This document shows, piece by piece, positions 37,398 to 46,865 of a stretch of 64,000 nucleotides of DNA; position 1 is the first letter of the stretch; every line of letters starts with the position of its first letter. The stretch comes from an uncultured Granulosicoccus sp. (GTDB lineage: Bacteria; Pseudomonadota; Gammaproteobacteria; Granulosicoccales; Granulosicoccaceae). The notes below the pieces were generated by a model. The model did no database searches. It was given only the letters and a program-made list of their open reading frames with translations, and was not told the DNA's origin. Location of the stretch: NCBI GenBank assembly GCA_947492525.1, contig CANLNQ010000011.1:152461-216460 (forward strand), written 5' to 3'. The position numbers and the translations under genes are program-made.

Positions 37398-40055
37398 TCA
37401 CACCAGCCTCGGATTGGGTTTGTTGCCATCAATTTCATACTTGGTCATCGCCGCCTCGAGATCACTGCGGCTGATGGCCTCCTGCTTGTAGAGCTCAACC
37501 ATCGCTGCCGCGGCGATGTGGTTGGCATCGACTTCGAAGAAGCGCCGCAGATTTACTCGGCTGTCCGAGCGACCGAAACCATCGGTTCCCAGCACGGTGA
37601 AGGCCTGGGGCACATAGGCACGTATCTGTTCAGCGTAGTTCTTCATGTAGTCCGTTGCGACGATGACCGGCGCACGGGTATCGGACAGCATGTCGGTCAC
37701 GTAAGGCACGCGCGGCGTCTCCAATGGATTCAGCCTGTTCCAGCGCTCGGCATCCTGCCCGTCGCGCGCCAGTTCATTGAAAGAGGTCGCCGACCAGATA
37801 TCGGACGTGACGTTGAAATCGCGCTTGAGCATCTCGGCAGCGTCCATGGCCTGCTTGAGTATCGTTCCCGAGCCCATCAGATTGACATGGCGCTCTGCAG
37901 GGGCATCGGCAGCTGACAGCTTGTACAGGCCCTTGATGATGCCTTCCTCGGAACCCTCCGGCATATCCGGATGGATGTAGTTCTCGTTCATCAGAGTCAG
38001 GTAGAAGAAAACATCTTCCTGATCGACATACATTCTCTTCATCCCGTGATGCACGATGACCGCCACTTCATGGCTGAAGGTCGGGTCATAGCTGATGCAA
38101 TTGGGGATGGTGCTGGCGAGAATATGCGAATGACCATCTTCGTGCTGCAGGCCCTCTCCGTTCAATGTTGTCCTGCCTGCGGTGCCGCCCAGCATGAAAC
38201 CCCGTGCCCGACTGTCGCCGGCAGCCCATGCCAGATCGCCGATGCGCTGGAATCCGAACATGGAGTAATAGATATAGAACGGAATCATCGGTACGCCATG
38301 AACGCTGTAGGACGTCGCTGCAGCGATCCAGTCGGCCATACCACCGGCTTCGTTGATACCCTCCTGCAGTATCTGGCCCGTCTTGCTCTCCTTGTAGAAC
38401 ATCATCTGCTCTGCATCTTCGGGCGTGTACATCTGTCCTTTGGGGTTGTAGATGCCGACAGAACGGAAAAGACCCTCCATACCGAAGGTTCGCGACTCGT
38501 CCGGCACGATCGGGACGATCTGCTTGCCGATCTTCTTGTCCCGCAACAAGGTCGTCAGTACCCGCACGAACGCCATGGTCGTGGATATCTCACGCTGCCC
38601 GGTGCTCTTCAACTGCGCACCGAATACCGACAGGTCGGGAATTTCCAGCTTGGGAGAATCCTTCCAGCTTCGGCTGGGGAAGGCACCGCCCAATTCTTTT
38701 CTACGCGCTGCAAGATAAGCTTTCTGTTCGTCATCCAGACTGACAAACGGGGCCGAGCGCAGATCGGCATCACTGACCGGAATCTTGAATCGGTCGCGGA
38801 AGGCAAGCAGCTGATCCTCTGCCATCTTCTTCTGCTGGTGCGTGATGTTCTGTCCTTCACCGGCATTGCCCATGCCATAGCCCTTGACGGTCTTGATCAG
38901 CAGACAGGTTGGTTGCCCCACGGTGTCCGACGCATTCTTGAACGCCGTGTAGACCTTCTCGGGGTCGTGTCCACCGCGGCGCAAACCGAAGATCTGTTCG
39001 TCGGTCCAATCCTTGACGAGTGCGGCAGTTTCCGGATATTTCCCGAAGAAGTGCTCCCGCACATAGGCGCCATCCTTCGACTTGAAGGTCTGATAATCAC
39101 CATCGACAGTCTCCTCCATGAGGCGTCGCAACATGCCACTGGTATCGTTCTCGAGCAGCTCATCCCAACCCTGCCCCCACAGCAGCTTGATGACATTCCA
39201 GCCCGATCCTCTGAACTCGCCTTCGAGCTCCTGAACGATCTTCCCATTACCCCGAACCGGTCCATCGAGACGCTGCAGGTTGCAGTTGATGACGAATATC
39301 AGATTATCCAGACCTTCTCGCGCTGCAAGAGAAATGGCACCCAGTGATTCAGGCTCGTCCATCTCGCCATCTCCCAGAAAGCACCACACCTTCCGGTCGG
39401 CCATGTCGATATGACCACGGTTGTGCATGTACTTCATGAAGCGCGCCTGGTAGATGGCGCACAGTGGACCGAGACCCATGGACACAGTGGGAAATTGCCA
39501 GTAGTCCGGCATCAACCACGGATGAGGATAGGAAGAGAGACCCTTACCATCAACCTCTGACCGGAAGTTCAGCAGTTGCTCTTCCGTGAGACGCCCTTCC
39601 ATGAAACTGCGAGCGTAGATGCCCGGTATGACATGGCCTTGAAAAAAGACAAGGTCGCCACCGTGTGATTCACTTTGCGCACGCCAGAAGTGGTTCAGAC
39701 CGATGTCGTACATGACGGCGGACGATGCGAAAGATGCGATGTGTCCACCGTATTCGGAACTGACTTTATTGCGGCGCACAACAGTCGCCATGGCGTTCCA
39801 ACGGTTGATTGTGCGTATCCGCCACTCCATTTCGAGGTCACCCGGGTAAGGTGCCTGGAGGTCTGCCGGGATGGAATTCTGATAACTCGTTGTTGCCGAG
39901 AACGGCAGATTGCTACCTTGCTCTCGGGCCTCTTGTACCGTTTTGTCCAAGAGAAAGTGCGCCCGTTCCGTTCCGTCGCGCTCAATGACATCCGCTACTG
40001 CGTCTCGCCATTCAGCTGTTTCGATCGGATCGATGTCGTGAATCGGACCATTCAT
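37398..40055 (-). CDS. aceE: Pyruvate dehydrogenase E1 component, homodimeric
   Basis: 885 residues, the usual length for AceE. Opens HDIDPIETAEWRDAVADVIE; the TPP/metal motif GDGEMDEPES followed by IFVINCNLQRLDGPVRGN is present, as is the SHGGDLVFFQGHVIPGIYAR segment. It decarboxylates pyruvate and acetylates the E2 lipoyl arm. A GAGGT-type ribosome site precedes the ATG. No pdhR regulator lies upstream; the next 1.39 kb are gene-poor. Confidence 0.97.
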   Translation of the reverse strand: MNGPIHDIDPIETAEWRDAVADVIERDGTERAHFLLDKTVQEAREQGSNLPFSATTSYQNSIPADLQAPYPGDLEMEWRIRTINRWNAMATVVRRNKVSSEYGGHIASFASSAVMYDIGLNHFWRAQSESHGGDLVFFQGHVIPGIYARSFMEGRLTEEQLLNFRSEVDGKGLSSYPHPWLMPDYWQFPTVSMGLGPLCAIYQARFMKYMHNRGHIDMADRKVWCFLGDGEMDEPESLGAISLAAREGLDNLIFVINCNLQRLDGPVRGNGKIVQELEGEFRGSGWNVIKLLWGQGWDELLENDTSGMLRRLMEETVDGDYQTFKSKDGAYVREHFFGKYPETAALVKDWTDEQIFGLRRGGHDPEKVYTAFKNASDTVGQPTCLLIKTVKGYGMGNAGEGQNITHQQKKMAEDQLLAFRDRFKIPVSDADLRSAPFVSLDDEQKAYLAARRKELGGAFPSRSWKDSPKLEIPDLSVFGAQLKSTGQREISTTMAFVRVLTTLLRDKKIGKQIVPIVPDESRTFGMEGLFRSVGIYNPKGQMYTPEDAEQMMFYKESKTGQILQEGINEAGGMADWIAAATSYSVHGVPMIPFYIYYSMFGFQRIGDLAWAAGDSRARGFMLGGTAGRTTLNGEGLQHEDGHSHILASTIPNCISYDPTFSHEVAVIVHHGMKRMYVDQEDVFFYLTLMNENYIHPDMPEGSEEGIIKGLYKLSAADAPAERHVNLMGSGTILKQAMDAAEMLKRDFNVTSDIWSATSFNELARDGQDAERWNRLNPLETPRVPYVTDMLSDTRAPVIVATDYMKNYAEQIRAYVPQAFTVLGTDGFGRSDSRVNLRRFFEVDANHIAAAAMVELYKQEAISRSDLEAAMTKYEIDGNKPNPRLV

Positions 40056-40967
40056 TCAGCGTACCTCTTTACGATTTTTGTCATTATGACTCAAGTTGGC
40101 TGCTGCTTATCAAGTCGAATTGCCAATGCTGCAAGTGCAGACAACGGAATACGGAAAGCTTGCAGGAGTAGTAGGACCGACAAGGAGATGCGCGACTCGC
40201 ATACACCCCTCATTGCAAGGGGCAAGTCCTGCAGAATTGACAACTGCATCCTTTACAAATTGCTGCATCATTAATGAGTATGTAGTTTAACAATCAACAC
40301 CATGACGAACCATAACAGCACCCATTCAGAAATGGTATCCGATCGTAGAAGGGACACACAAGCAGCGAATTTTGCGAGATCTGCCAGGCTGGAACAGGAG
40401 CGAAATTCACCGCCGAGAACTGATGGAACACACCTTGTTCGCAGTGCGCTCCAGCGCTGCGGTGACTCGACTGCAGAAACAATCGGCCAGACGACCTACC
40501 GTATTGAGAGCCAGGCAAAACGCCGCTCTACCGGCAAGTAGACAGACTGGAGACATCGCCGCGTGGTCGATTCACGCCCGAGCAGATTCCGGTTGCCGAC
40601 AAGCGAACAGGATTGCCGGACAGCGCTGACCATCCTGTCGTCCCGAGTCTGGAATTCTGCCAGCGACCCAAGACAGGGATCTGGTCATGGACGCTCATCG
40701 CTTCAACTCAGATTGTCGCTGATAATACAAGTCGAGTGCATATTGACTACCAGACACAGACGGTCTCGCAACAGTCTCCCGATCGCTATCCGGATCCTCG
40801 CCTGCGAAGCTGTACTCGAGTGTCACCGCCTGGCAGGCAAAACGCAGAATAATGCAAGCCCACCCTAAATTCCAAGGACCTCATGCGCGTGAAAGAGTCA
40901 AGAGTTTTCTCTGCAGTTGTAACCTGACAGAAGAAAGACGGCGCCCGGCTATTTACCCACCGAAATA
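40056..40967. other. Gene-poor region upstream of aceE
   Basis: About 0.9 kb between the aceE start and the repeat arrays. Open frames here are short, overlap on both strands and show no recognisable domain, ribosome site or gene-like composition. The first 100 bp should hold the aceE promoter; a CATAAT-like -10 on the minus strand near 40090 is possible but not convincing. I see no regulator gene, tRNA or mobile-element signature. Confidence 0.6.
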
Positions 40968-41212
40968 CTCGGCACTCGGCACTCGGCACTCGGCACTCGG
41001 CACTCGGCACTCGGCACTCGGCACTCGGGATTCGGCACTCGGGATTCGGGATTCGGGATTCGGGATTCGGGATTCGGGATTCGGGGTTCGGGGTTCGGGG
41101 TTCGGGGTTCGGGGTTCGGGGTTCGGGGTTCGGGGTTCGGGGTTCGAGGTTCAGGGTTCAGGGTTCAGGGTTCGAGGTTCGAGGTTCGAGGTTCGAGGTT
41201 CGAGGTTCGAGA
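40968..41212 (+). repeat. 35-unit heptanucleotide array with block-ordered variants
   Basis: Reading in steps of 7 from 40968 gives exactly 35 units without a phase break: CTCGGCA x8, a mixed zone (CTCGGGA, TTCGGCA, CTCGGGA), TTCGGGA x5, TTCGGGG x9, TTCGAGG, TTCAGGG x3, TTCGAGG x5, TTCGAGA. Neighbouring blocks differ by one base. The TTCGGGG block gives nine consecutive GGGG runs with three-base loops. It is intergenic, between the 3' end of rluC and the 5' end of aceE, and has no spacers or coding sense. Confidence 0.97.
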
Positions 41213-41335
41213 AATCGGGAGCCTGCCTCATCGGCAAGGCAATGTGACGACACCTGGCGAAACTCGCGCAAGCCCGATCAAAACACCCAATCGTCGTGAA
41301 CTCGCCCCAAAGAACCATGAAAGAAACTCGCCGCC

Positions 41336-41415
41336 GAGCCGAGCCGAGCCGAGCCGAGCCGAGCCGAGCCGAGCCGAGCCGAGCCGAGCCGAACCGAACC
41401 GAACCGAACCGAACC
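41336..41415 (+). repeat. (GAGCC)11(GAACC)5 pentanucleotide array
   Basis: Eleven GAGCC units are followed by five GAACC units, 80 bp with no interruption, ending about 32 bp before the rluC stop. One base change separates the two blocks, the same architecture as the heptamer array 120 bp to the left. Frames through it (Arg-Ala-Glu-Pro-Ser) are artefacts of the repeat. Confidence 0.97.
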
Positions 41416-41446
41416 AGGACACTACAGCCTTGCTCGGCTCTTCGGG

Positions 41447-42418
41447 CTACGTCCGCTCGTGCAATGTCGAGAGGGACGTCTCCCAGGCAGAATCCACAGG
41501 AGCTTCGACCGAGATTTGCTCACCTTGCCACTCGAACGACAGTTCGGACGAATGCAGATAGAGCCTCGCCAATCCTTTCTGCCTGAATCGTGTATTCGCG
41601 CTGTTGTCCCCATAGCGAGTATCACCCACCACCGCGTGACCAGTGTGTCTCGCGTGCACGCGAATCTGATGAGTACGACCGGTATCCAGTTCCACCTCCA
41701 TCAGAGTCGCTTCAGCGTATCGCTTGCGAACGGCAAAGTGGGTCCGCGCCTCCTGGCCTGCCGGATCAACAGTGACCCGCCGCTCACCAGCCTGCTCTAC
41801 GTTCTTTTTCAACGGCGCATCCACCAGCGACACCGCGTCAGGCCAGTGGCCGTCGACCAGAGCCAGGTATCGTTTGCTGATCGTTCTCTGCCGAAACAGG
41901 TCCTGCAGTTGCCGGTTGGCTTTCAGACTTCGCCCTATCAACAGGCAGCCGCTGGTCGCCTTGTCCAGACGATGGGCCAGCTCCAGTTTCGGCTCCTGCA
42001 GGCTTTGCCGAATGGCATCTATCAGCCCGAAGGCCAGGCCGCTGCCACCATGGACGGCAATGCCCGCAGGCTTGTTGAGTAGCAGAAAGTCCGGGTGCTC
42101 GAAGATGATCGCCCTGCTGGCGGCAGCCGCCAATTTGTCAGGGACACGGACCTCGTCCTGCTGCTGCATCTGTATCGCCGGGATACGGACCTGCTCTCCC
42201 ACCACCAGTTTTCGAGTCTGCTTGACGCGCCGGCCATCGACCCGCACATCGCCCTTGCGAATCAGACGGTACACGTGACTGCGCGGGACGCCATGACATC
42301 GCTTGATCAGGAAATTGTCGATACGCTGACCATCTTCATCGGCAGTGACTCGCTCATGACGCGCCCTGGTTGATTCCATCGGCGACGTTTCGTCCGGCGC
42401 TCGGCGACTGTCAGACAT
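41447..42418 (-). CDS. rluC: 23S rRNA pseudouridine synthase RluC
   Basis: 323 residues: an S4 RNA-binding domain at about 25-85 (RIDNFLIKRCHGVPRSHVYRL, GDVRVDGRRVKQ), then the RluA-type catalytic domain with LELAHRLDKATSGCLLIGRS (catalytic Asp) and ELDTGRTHQIRVHARHTGHAV. It converts uridines 955, 2504 and 2580 (E. coli numbering) of 23S rRNA. Divergent from rne, the conserved gammaproteobacterial arrangement. Its 3' end abuts the pentamer array. Confidence 0.95.
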   Translation of the reverse strand: MSDSRRAPDETSPMESTRARHERVTADEDGQRIDNFLIKRCHGVPRSHVYRLIRKGDVRVDGRRVKQTRKLVVGEQVRIPAIQMQQQDEVRVPDKLAAAASRAIIFEHPDFLLLNKPAGIAVHGGSGLAFGLIDAIRQSLQEPKLELAHRLDKATSGCLLIGRSLKANRQLQDLFRQRTISKRYLALVDGHWPDAVSLVDAPLKKNVEQAGERRVTVDPAGQEARTHFAVRKRYAEATLMEVELDTGRTHQIRVHARHTGHAVVGDTRYGDNSANTRFRQKGLARLYLHSSELSFEWQGEQISVEAPVDSAWETSLSTLHERT

Positions 42419-42555
42419 CAGCGGGCACCCGATTCGGCACAGAGTTGCAGGCTATGATGTTGAATTAGCATGGTTTTTGCTTTCGTGCATAGTCAGTTAC
42501 CTTCTCGACCGAATGCCGAAAAGGTTAGTTACCGCGATAGTGGCACCAAGGAGGA

Positions 42556-42584
42556 TTGCCGAAATCCTCAGGCACTGCTATATT
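42556..42584 (+). promoter_or_regulatory. Candidate sigma-70 promoter of rne
   Basis: TTGCCG (42556-42561) and TATATT (42579-42584) are separated by 17 bases. The start would be near 42591, leaving an rne leader of roughly 420 bases, in the range of the 361-base autoregulatory leader in E. coli. The 590 bp between rluC and rne hold no gene I can support. Confidence 0.5.
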
Positions 42585-43008
42585 AAAGAGTCAGCGCTCA
42601 AATGGAATCTACTCGCTGACTATTCTGACAGTATCGTTCATTACAAGGGTAGTTGCCACTTTCACGACAGGCAGAAACCGCCTTCTCGGCCAGAGTTGTA
42701 CAACGGCTCGAACCAACGTGCGGATGCCCGACAGAACGAGAACTGAACAACCAAGACAGACTTACTCGCTCGATCATCTGAGGCCGGAGGCCCGCCATGA
42801 TCGCAGAATTGCGAAGTACGCAAGAATCGCGTACTTCATTGACAAACAACTAGCACGGATTCCGCCTGTTCGGCCAACGAAATGCTGAGCGCATACATCA
42901 GATATTGCCTGTCCCTCCTCTACTGGTATTGCACCGGCGAGGACGAGACGTGCGCGCATTCGCCGGATGTATCGGCCAAGGCAGGGTCCGTCATGGACCA
43001 AAACAATA

Positions 43009-46000
43009 ATGAAGAGAATGCTAATCAACGCGACTCATCCAGAGGAGTTGCGTGTTGCCATCGTCGATGGGCAGAAACTGGTTGATCTGGATATAGAGCA
43101 CAAATCCCGCGAACAACGAAAATCCAACATCTACAAAGCCAGAATCACCCGGGTCGAGCCCAGTCTCGAAGCCGTTTTCGTTGACTATGGCGCAGATCGT
43201 CACGGCTTCCTCCCCTTCAAGGAGATCGCCAAGGAATTCCTGAACGGCAACGGCAAGAAGTCCGAAAACGGACGACCCAACATCCGCGATTGCATCAAGG
43301 AAGGTCAGGAAATCGTTGTCCAGATCGAGAAGGAAGAACGCAGCAACAAAGGGGCTGCACTGACAACCTTCATCAGTCTCGCCGGCCGTTTTCTGGTACT
43401 GATGCCCAACAATCCGCGCGCCGGCGGTGTTTCACGTCGTATCGAAGGTGACGATCGCTCCGAACTCAAGGCAGCCATGTCAGAGGTCGAAGTCCCTGAC
43501 GGAATGGGCACTATTGTGCGCACTGCCGGAATCGGTCGAACTACCGAAGAGCTGCAGTGGGATCTGGACTATCAGGCAGCAATCTGGAAAGCCATCAAGG
43601 AGGCAGCCGGCGAGAAGAAAGCGCCTTTCCTCATCTACCAGGAAAGCAACATCATCGTCCGCGGCTTGCGCGACTATTTTCGTGGCGATATTGGCGAAAT
43701 CATTGCCGACGAGCCAGCCACACACCAGCAGGCAGCCGATTTCATCAAGCTCTACATGCCTCAGAACGAGCGCAAGCTGAAGCTGTATCAGGATGACATT
43801 CCGCTGTTCAATCGCTATCAGGTTGAATCACAGATCGAGTCGGCCTTCCGCCGCGAAGTTCGCCTGCCCTCGGGCGGTGCTCTGGTCATCGACCATACCG
43901 AAGCTCTGATCTCCATCGATATCAATTCGGCTCGTGCCACCAAGGGTTCCGATATCGAGGACACCGCGACCAACACCAATCTGGAAGCGGCTGACGAGGT
44001 GGCTCGGCAGTTGCGTTTACGGGATCTGGGTGGCCTGGTCGTCATCGATTTCATCGACATGATGGCCTCCAAACACCAGCGCGCGGTCGAGAACCGACTG
44101 CGTGATGCCTTGAAACAGGATCGTGCCAGGGTGCAGATCGGTCGTATTTCCAAGTTCGGCCTGCTGGAGATGTCCAGACAACGGTTGCGCCCCTCACTGG
44201 GCGAGTCGTCGGAGAATGTCTGCCCACGCTGTCAGGGACACGGCACCATTCGCGGAGTGGAATCCACCGCATTGTCCATCCTTCGCCTGATGGAAGAAGA
44301 AGCCATGAAGGACAACACCGGCCGAGTCATGGCCGACGTTCCGGTAGAGGTGGCCACCTACCTGCTGAACGAGAAACGGCAGAGCATCTCCGAGATCGAA
44401 GCACGCAATTCGGTGGTGCTGCTGATCGTCGCCAACCCGACTCTGGAAACGCCCAATTACAATATCGAACGTATCCGCATGACAGAAGCGGAACACGAGA
44501 TGATGCATAAGAAGAGCTACGAGCTTGCATCAGACAACAGTGAACACTATTCACCGCAGAGCGCACGGGATGAAAAAGCGCCGGAAACTGCAGCAGTAAG
44601 CACAGTGACCCCATTGGCACCAGCCCCGACACCAGCGCATCGCATGCCACCGCCGGAAACCCCGGCAGCGCCACCGGCAAACGCACAGGGCCCTGGCGGA
44701 TTTCGACGTATCTTCGGCGCAGTCAGCTCTTTGTTCGCGGCTCCCGCAGCCCCTGCCCCTAAGACAGAAACGCCCCCTGAAGACGACAGCAAGAGCGCAG
44801 ACACGAATAGGCAGTCCGCGCGCGGGGATGGTGCCGAGGACGACTCTCGCGGCCAGAAGCGCGGCAGCAAGCGTTCCGGAAACCGTGGGAGTCGCAACCG
44901 GAATCGCAAGGACGGCGAAAAGGGAGAGACCAACGCCGAAGGTCGCAGCAATCGTGGCAATCAGCGTCGCAGCAAGAGTGAGGATGGTGCTGAGGGCGGC
45001 GAACGCAAGAACAGCCGCGGACGTGGCAGAGGCCGCAAGCAATCTGCCGAGTCAGGCAGCGAAGGCAATGCCGGCAACGAGGCGGCACAGGAAAATGTGA
45101 ACGCTGCAGAGCAGAGCGAATCGTCTGCGAGGAAACCGCGTAATCCGAAGCGCACGAAAGAGTCAGCCGAGAGCAAGACGGATGAGAGCGTTGAGGCAGA
45201 TGCTGTCATCGCCGATGATGCTGCGAATCAATCCGCTGACGGCAATGGCGATTCTCCGAAATCAGAGGAAGGCGGTCGCAGCCGAGGCCGTCGTGGAGGA
45301 CGTCGTCGCGGTGGCCGAGGACGCGGAAGAAACGCTGAGCGAAACGAGAAAACGGCTGAATCGGGATCAGAGCAAGCCGTCGCTGCATCGGGAACAGCTG
45401 AGGATGCAGGAAAACAACAGGAAACCACGTCGACCTCATCGACCGAGCAAGCGACTGGCAACGCCAGCGAAGAGAGTCTGACTGCGGCGCCGGCAACGAC
45501 GAACGATACACAGGCAGGCGACGCCGATCAGACTTCGGCGCCTACCGCATCGATGGCGGCTTCAAGCGAAACGTCTGCAGTGGCAGAACAGCACTCCTCG
45601 CAGAGCCCGGAAGCCAGTATCGAATCCCCGGCTGAAGAGCCTGCGTCAGCACCTGACGTGCAGCGCGACCAGCCAGTAGCGCTATCGAGTGACACCACCG
45701 CGGCTGAAGATGAGGGACAGGTCGTTCACGATGCTGGCAACAGTCAGCCCGTGGAATCATCCAGGCCGGCCTCAGAGCCTGAACCACAGGCAACTGCCGA
45801 CTCGATCACCGTCGACGCGTCGAACAACAGTGAATCGGACACTGTTGCAGCAGCGGATGCATTCCCGGCCGCCGAGACCGGCGAAGACATCGCTGCAGAG
45901 CGTACTGACGTATCGAAGAGTACCGACGATTCAGAACCAGCAGCTGAGGCAGACGACGGTGCCGAGCAGCAGGCAAGTGCCTCATCGACAGCGGTAGAGA

Positions 46001-46665
46001 CACCATCGGAAGCTCCGATCGCCTCTCCTGATGATGACGAGGAGCTCGCTTCGGAAGAGCAGCAGACGATGGAGGCCGAGACCGGATCCGAGGAAAACGC
46101 TGAAGCTGAAGTGGCTGCCGAAGATGCAGAGAAACCCAAACGACGTGGCGGTGGACGTCGTCGCGAAAGGGTCAACAGCAAGAAAGCGGCTGCCGCTCAG
46201 GCAAAGCCTGTAGAAGCTGACAGTGATCTCTCTGCTGCCCACAACTCGTCAGGCAGCGATGCCCCGGCCGCCTCTCAGGCTTCGGGAGAGTCAGAGACAG
46301 GCTCGTCGGCGGAAGCCATCAATACAGACGAGGCGAGCGACAAGGAATCTGCAGACGACTCGATAGCGACCAAGGCGGCAGATGCGTCGAAGATCGCTAC
46401 AGATCAGACGAGCTCCGTACAAGCTGGCGAGCAGGCATCCGAGGTCAGAGTGTCCCAACGGCAACCCAGTCAGCTCAAGAGTACGGTGCGCTCTCTGGCC
46501 AACAAGGACGAAGCGAACTCTGGCGGCATGTCGCTGGCATCCAGGAAGGTGCCGGATATCACGCCCGAATCAACTGTATCCGAAAATGATGGCTCGTCCG
46601 GCGATCAGGCGAGTGTGGTGGCTGCTGATGCCGGAGCTGAAGCAGCCGAGAAGCTCAGAGACTGA
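43009..46665 (+). CDS. rne: Ribonuclease E
   Basis: ATG at 43009 ([20 protein letters not shown]) gives 1218 residues, longer than the 1061 of E. coli. The catalytic half has the S1 domain (about 35-125), the 5'-sensor and DNase I-like parts ([32 protein letters not shown]) and the Zn-link CPRCQGHG starting at residue 405. After about 530 the chain is low-complexity: Arg/Gly/Lys-rich RNA-binding patches ([29 protein letters not shown]) alternate with long Ser/Ala/Glu acidic stretches, the disordered degradosome scaffold. Initiates decay and processing of most RNAs. Confidence 0.96.
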   Translation: MKRMLINATHPEELRVAIVDGQKLVDLDIEHKSREQRKSNIYKARITRVEPSLEAVFVDYGADRHGFLPFKEIAKEFLNGNGKKSENGRPNIRDCIKEGQEIVVQIEKEERSNKGAALTTFISLAGRFLVLMPNNPRAGGVSRRIEGDDRSELKAAMSEVEVPDGMGTIVRTAGIGRTTEELQWDLDYQAAIWKAIKEAAGEKKAPFLIYQESNIIVRGLRDYFRGDIGEIIADEPATHQQAADFIKLYMPQNERKLKLYQDDIPLFNRYQVESQIESAFRREVRLPSGGALVIDHTEALISIDINSARATKGSDIEDTATNTNLEAADEVARQLRLRDLGGLVVIDFIDMMASKHQRAVENRLRDALKQDRARVQIGRISKFGLLEMSRQRLRPSLGESSENVCPRCQGHGTIRGVESTALSILRLMEEEAMKDNTGRVMADVPVEVATYLLNEKRQSISEIEARNSVVLLIVANPTLETPNYNIERIRMTEAEHEMMHKKSYELASDNSEHYSPQSARDEKAPETAAVSTVTPLAPAPTPAHRMPPPETPAAPPANAQGPGGFRRIFGAVSSLFAAPAAPAPKTETPPEDDSKSADTNRQSARGDGAEDDSRGQKRGSKRSGNRGSRNRNRKDGEKGETNAEGRSNRGNQRRSKSEDGAEGGERKNSRGRGRGRKQSAESGSEGNAGNEAAQENVNAAEQSESSARKPRNPKRTKESAESKTDESVEADAVIADDAANQSADGNGDSPKSEEGGRSRGRRGGRRRGGRGRGRNAERNEKTAESGSEQAVAASGTAEDAGKQQETTSTSSTEQATGNASEESLTAAPATTNDTQAGDADQTSAPTASMAASSETSAVAEQHSSQSPEASIESPAEEPASAPDVQRDQPVALSSDTTAAEDEGQVVHDAGNSQPVESSRPASEPEPQATADSITVDASNNSESDTVAAADAFPAAETGEDIAAERTDVSKSTDDSEPAAEADDGAEQQASASSTAVETPSEAPIASPDDDEELASEEQQTMEAETGSEENAEAEVAAEDAEKPKRRGGGRRRERVNSKKAAAAQAKPVEADSDLSAAHNSSGSDAPAASQASGESETGSSAEAINTDEASDKESADDSIATKAADASKIATDQTSSVQAGEQASEVRVSQRQPSQLKSTVRSLANKDEANSGGMSLASRKVPDITPESTVSENDGSSGDQASVVAADAGAEAAEKLRD

Positions 46666-46676
46666 CAGCTCGATCA

Positions 46677-46702
46677 AGGCAGGCCGGAATGATGGCCTGC
46701 CT
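46677..46702 (+). other. Inverted repeat just after rne
   Basis: AGGCAGGCC (46677-46685) and GGCCTGCCT (46694-46702) form a perfect 9-bp stem with an 8-base loop, 12 bp past the rne stop and without a T-run. It may stabilise the 3' end upstream of the true terminator. Confidence 0.5.
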
Positions 46703-46755
46703 GCCGACCCGTAGCCTGTGACCAGTTTCGACTGATTTACGGGTCTTGAGTACAT

Positions 46756-46787
46756 AAAAAAAGCCGGTCAATGACCGGCTTTCTTGT
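46756..46787. terminator. Bidirectional intrinsic terminator between rne and the GTPase gene
   Basis: AGCCGGT (46762-46768) and ACCGGCT (46774-46780) flank a five-base loop, with an A-run on the left and TTTCTTGTTT on the right, so it can end transcription from both sides. It lies 90 bp after the rne stop and 80 bp before the stop of the convergent dynamin-like gene. Confidence 0.85.
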
Positions 46788-46865
46788 TTCCCTGTGTCAG
46801 GCATCCAGTGCCTTGAGATCATGCTCGGCAATCAGACCGGGCCTCCCTCCGACTGATCACCAGGC

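Noticed and set aside
37971..39347. 458-codon frame antisense to aceE
   Set aside because: Shadow of the highly biased third-codon usage of aceE; no domain recognised.
40302..40868. Several overlapping short frames in the region upstream of aceE
   Set aside because: No ribosome sites, no domains, and equal frame lengths on both strands, as expected by chance.
40968..41212. CRISPR array
   Set aside because: The units are 7 bp and directly adjacent without spacers, and no cas genes are present.
41244..41586. Arg-Ala-Glu-Pro-Ser repeat frames upstream of the rluC stop
   Set aside because: Produced by the pentamer array in several frames; no ribosome site, and they run into rluC on the opposite strand.
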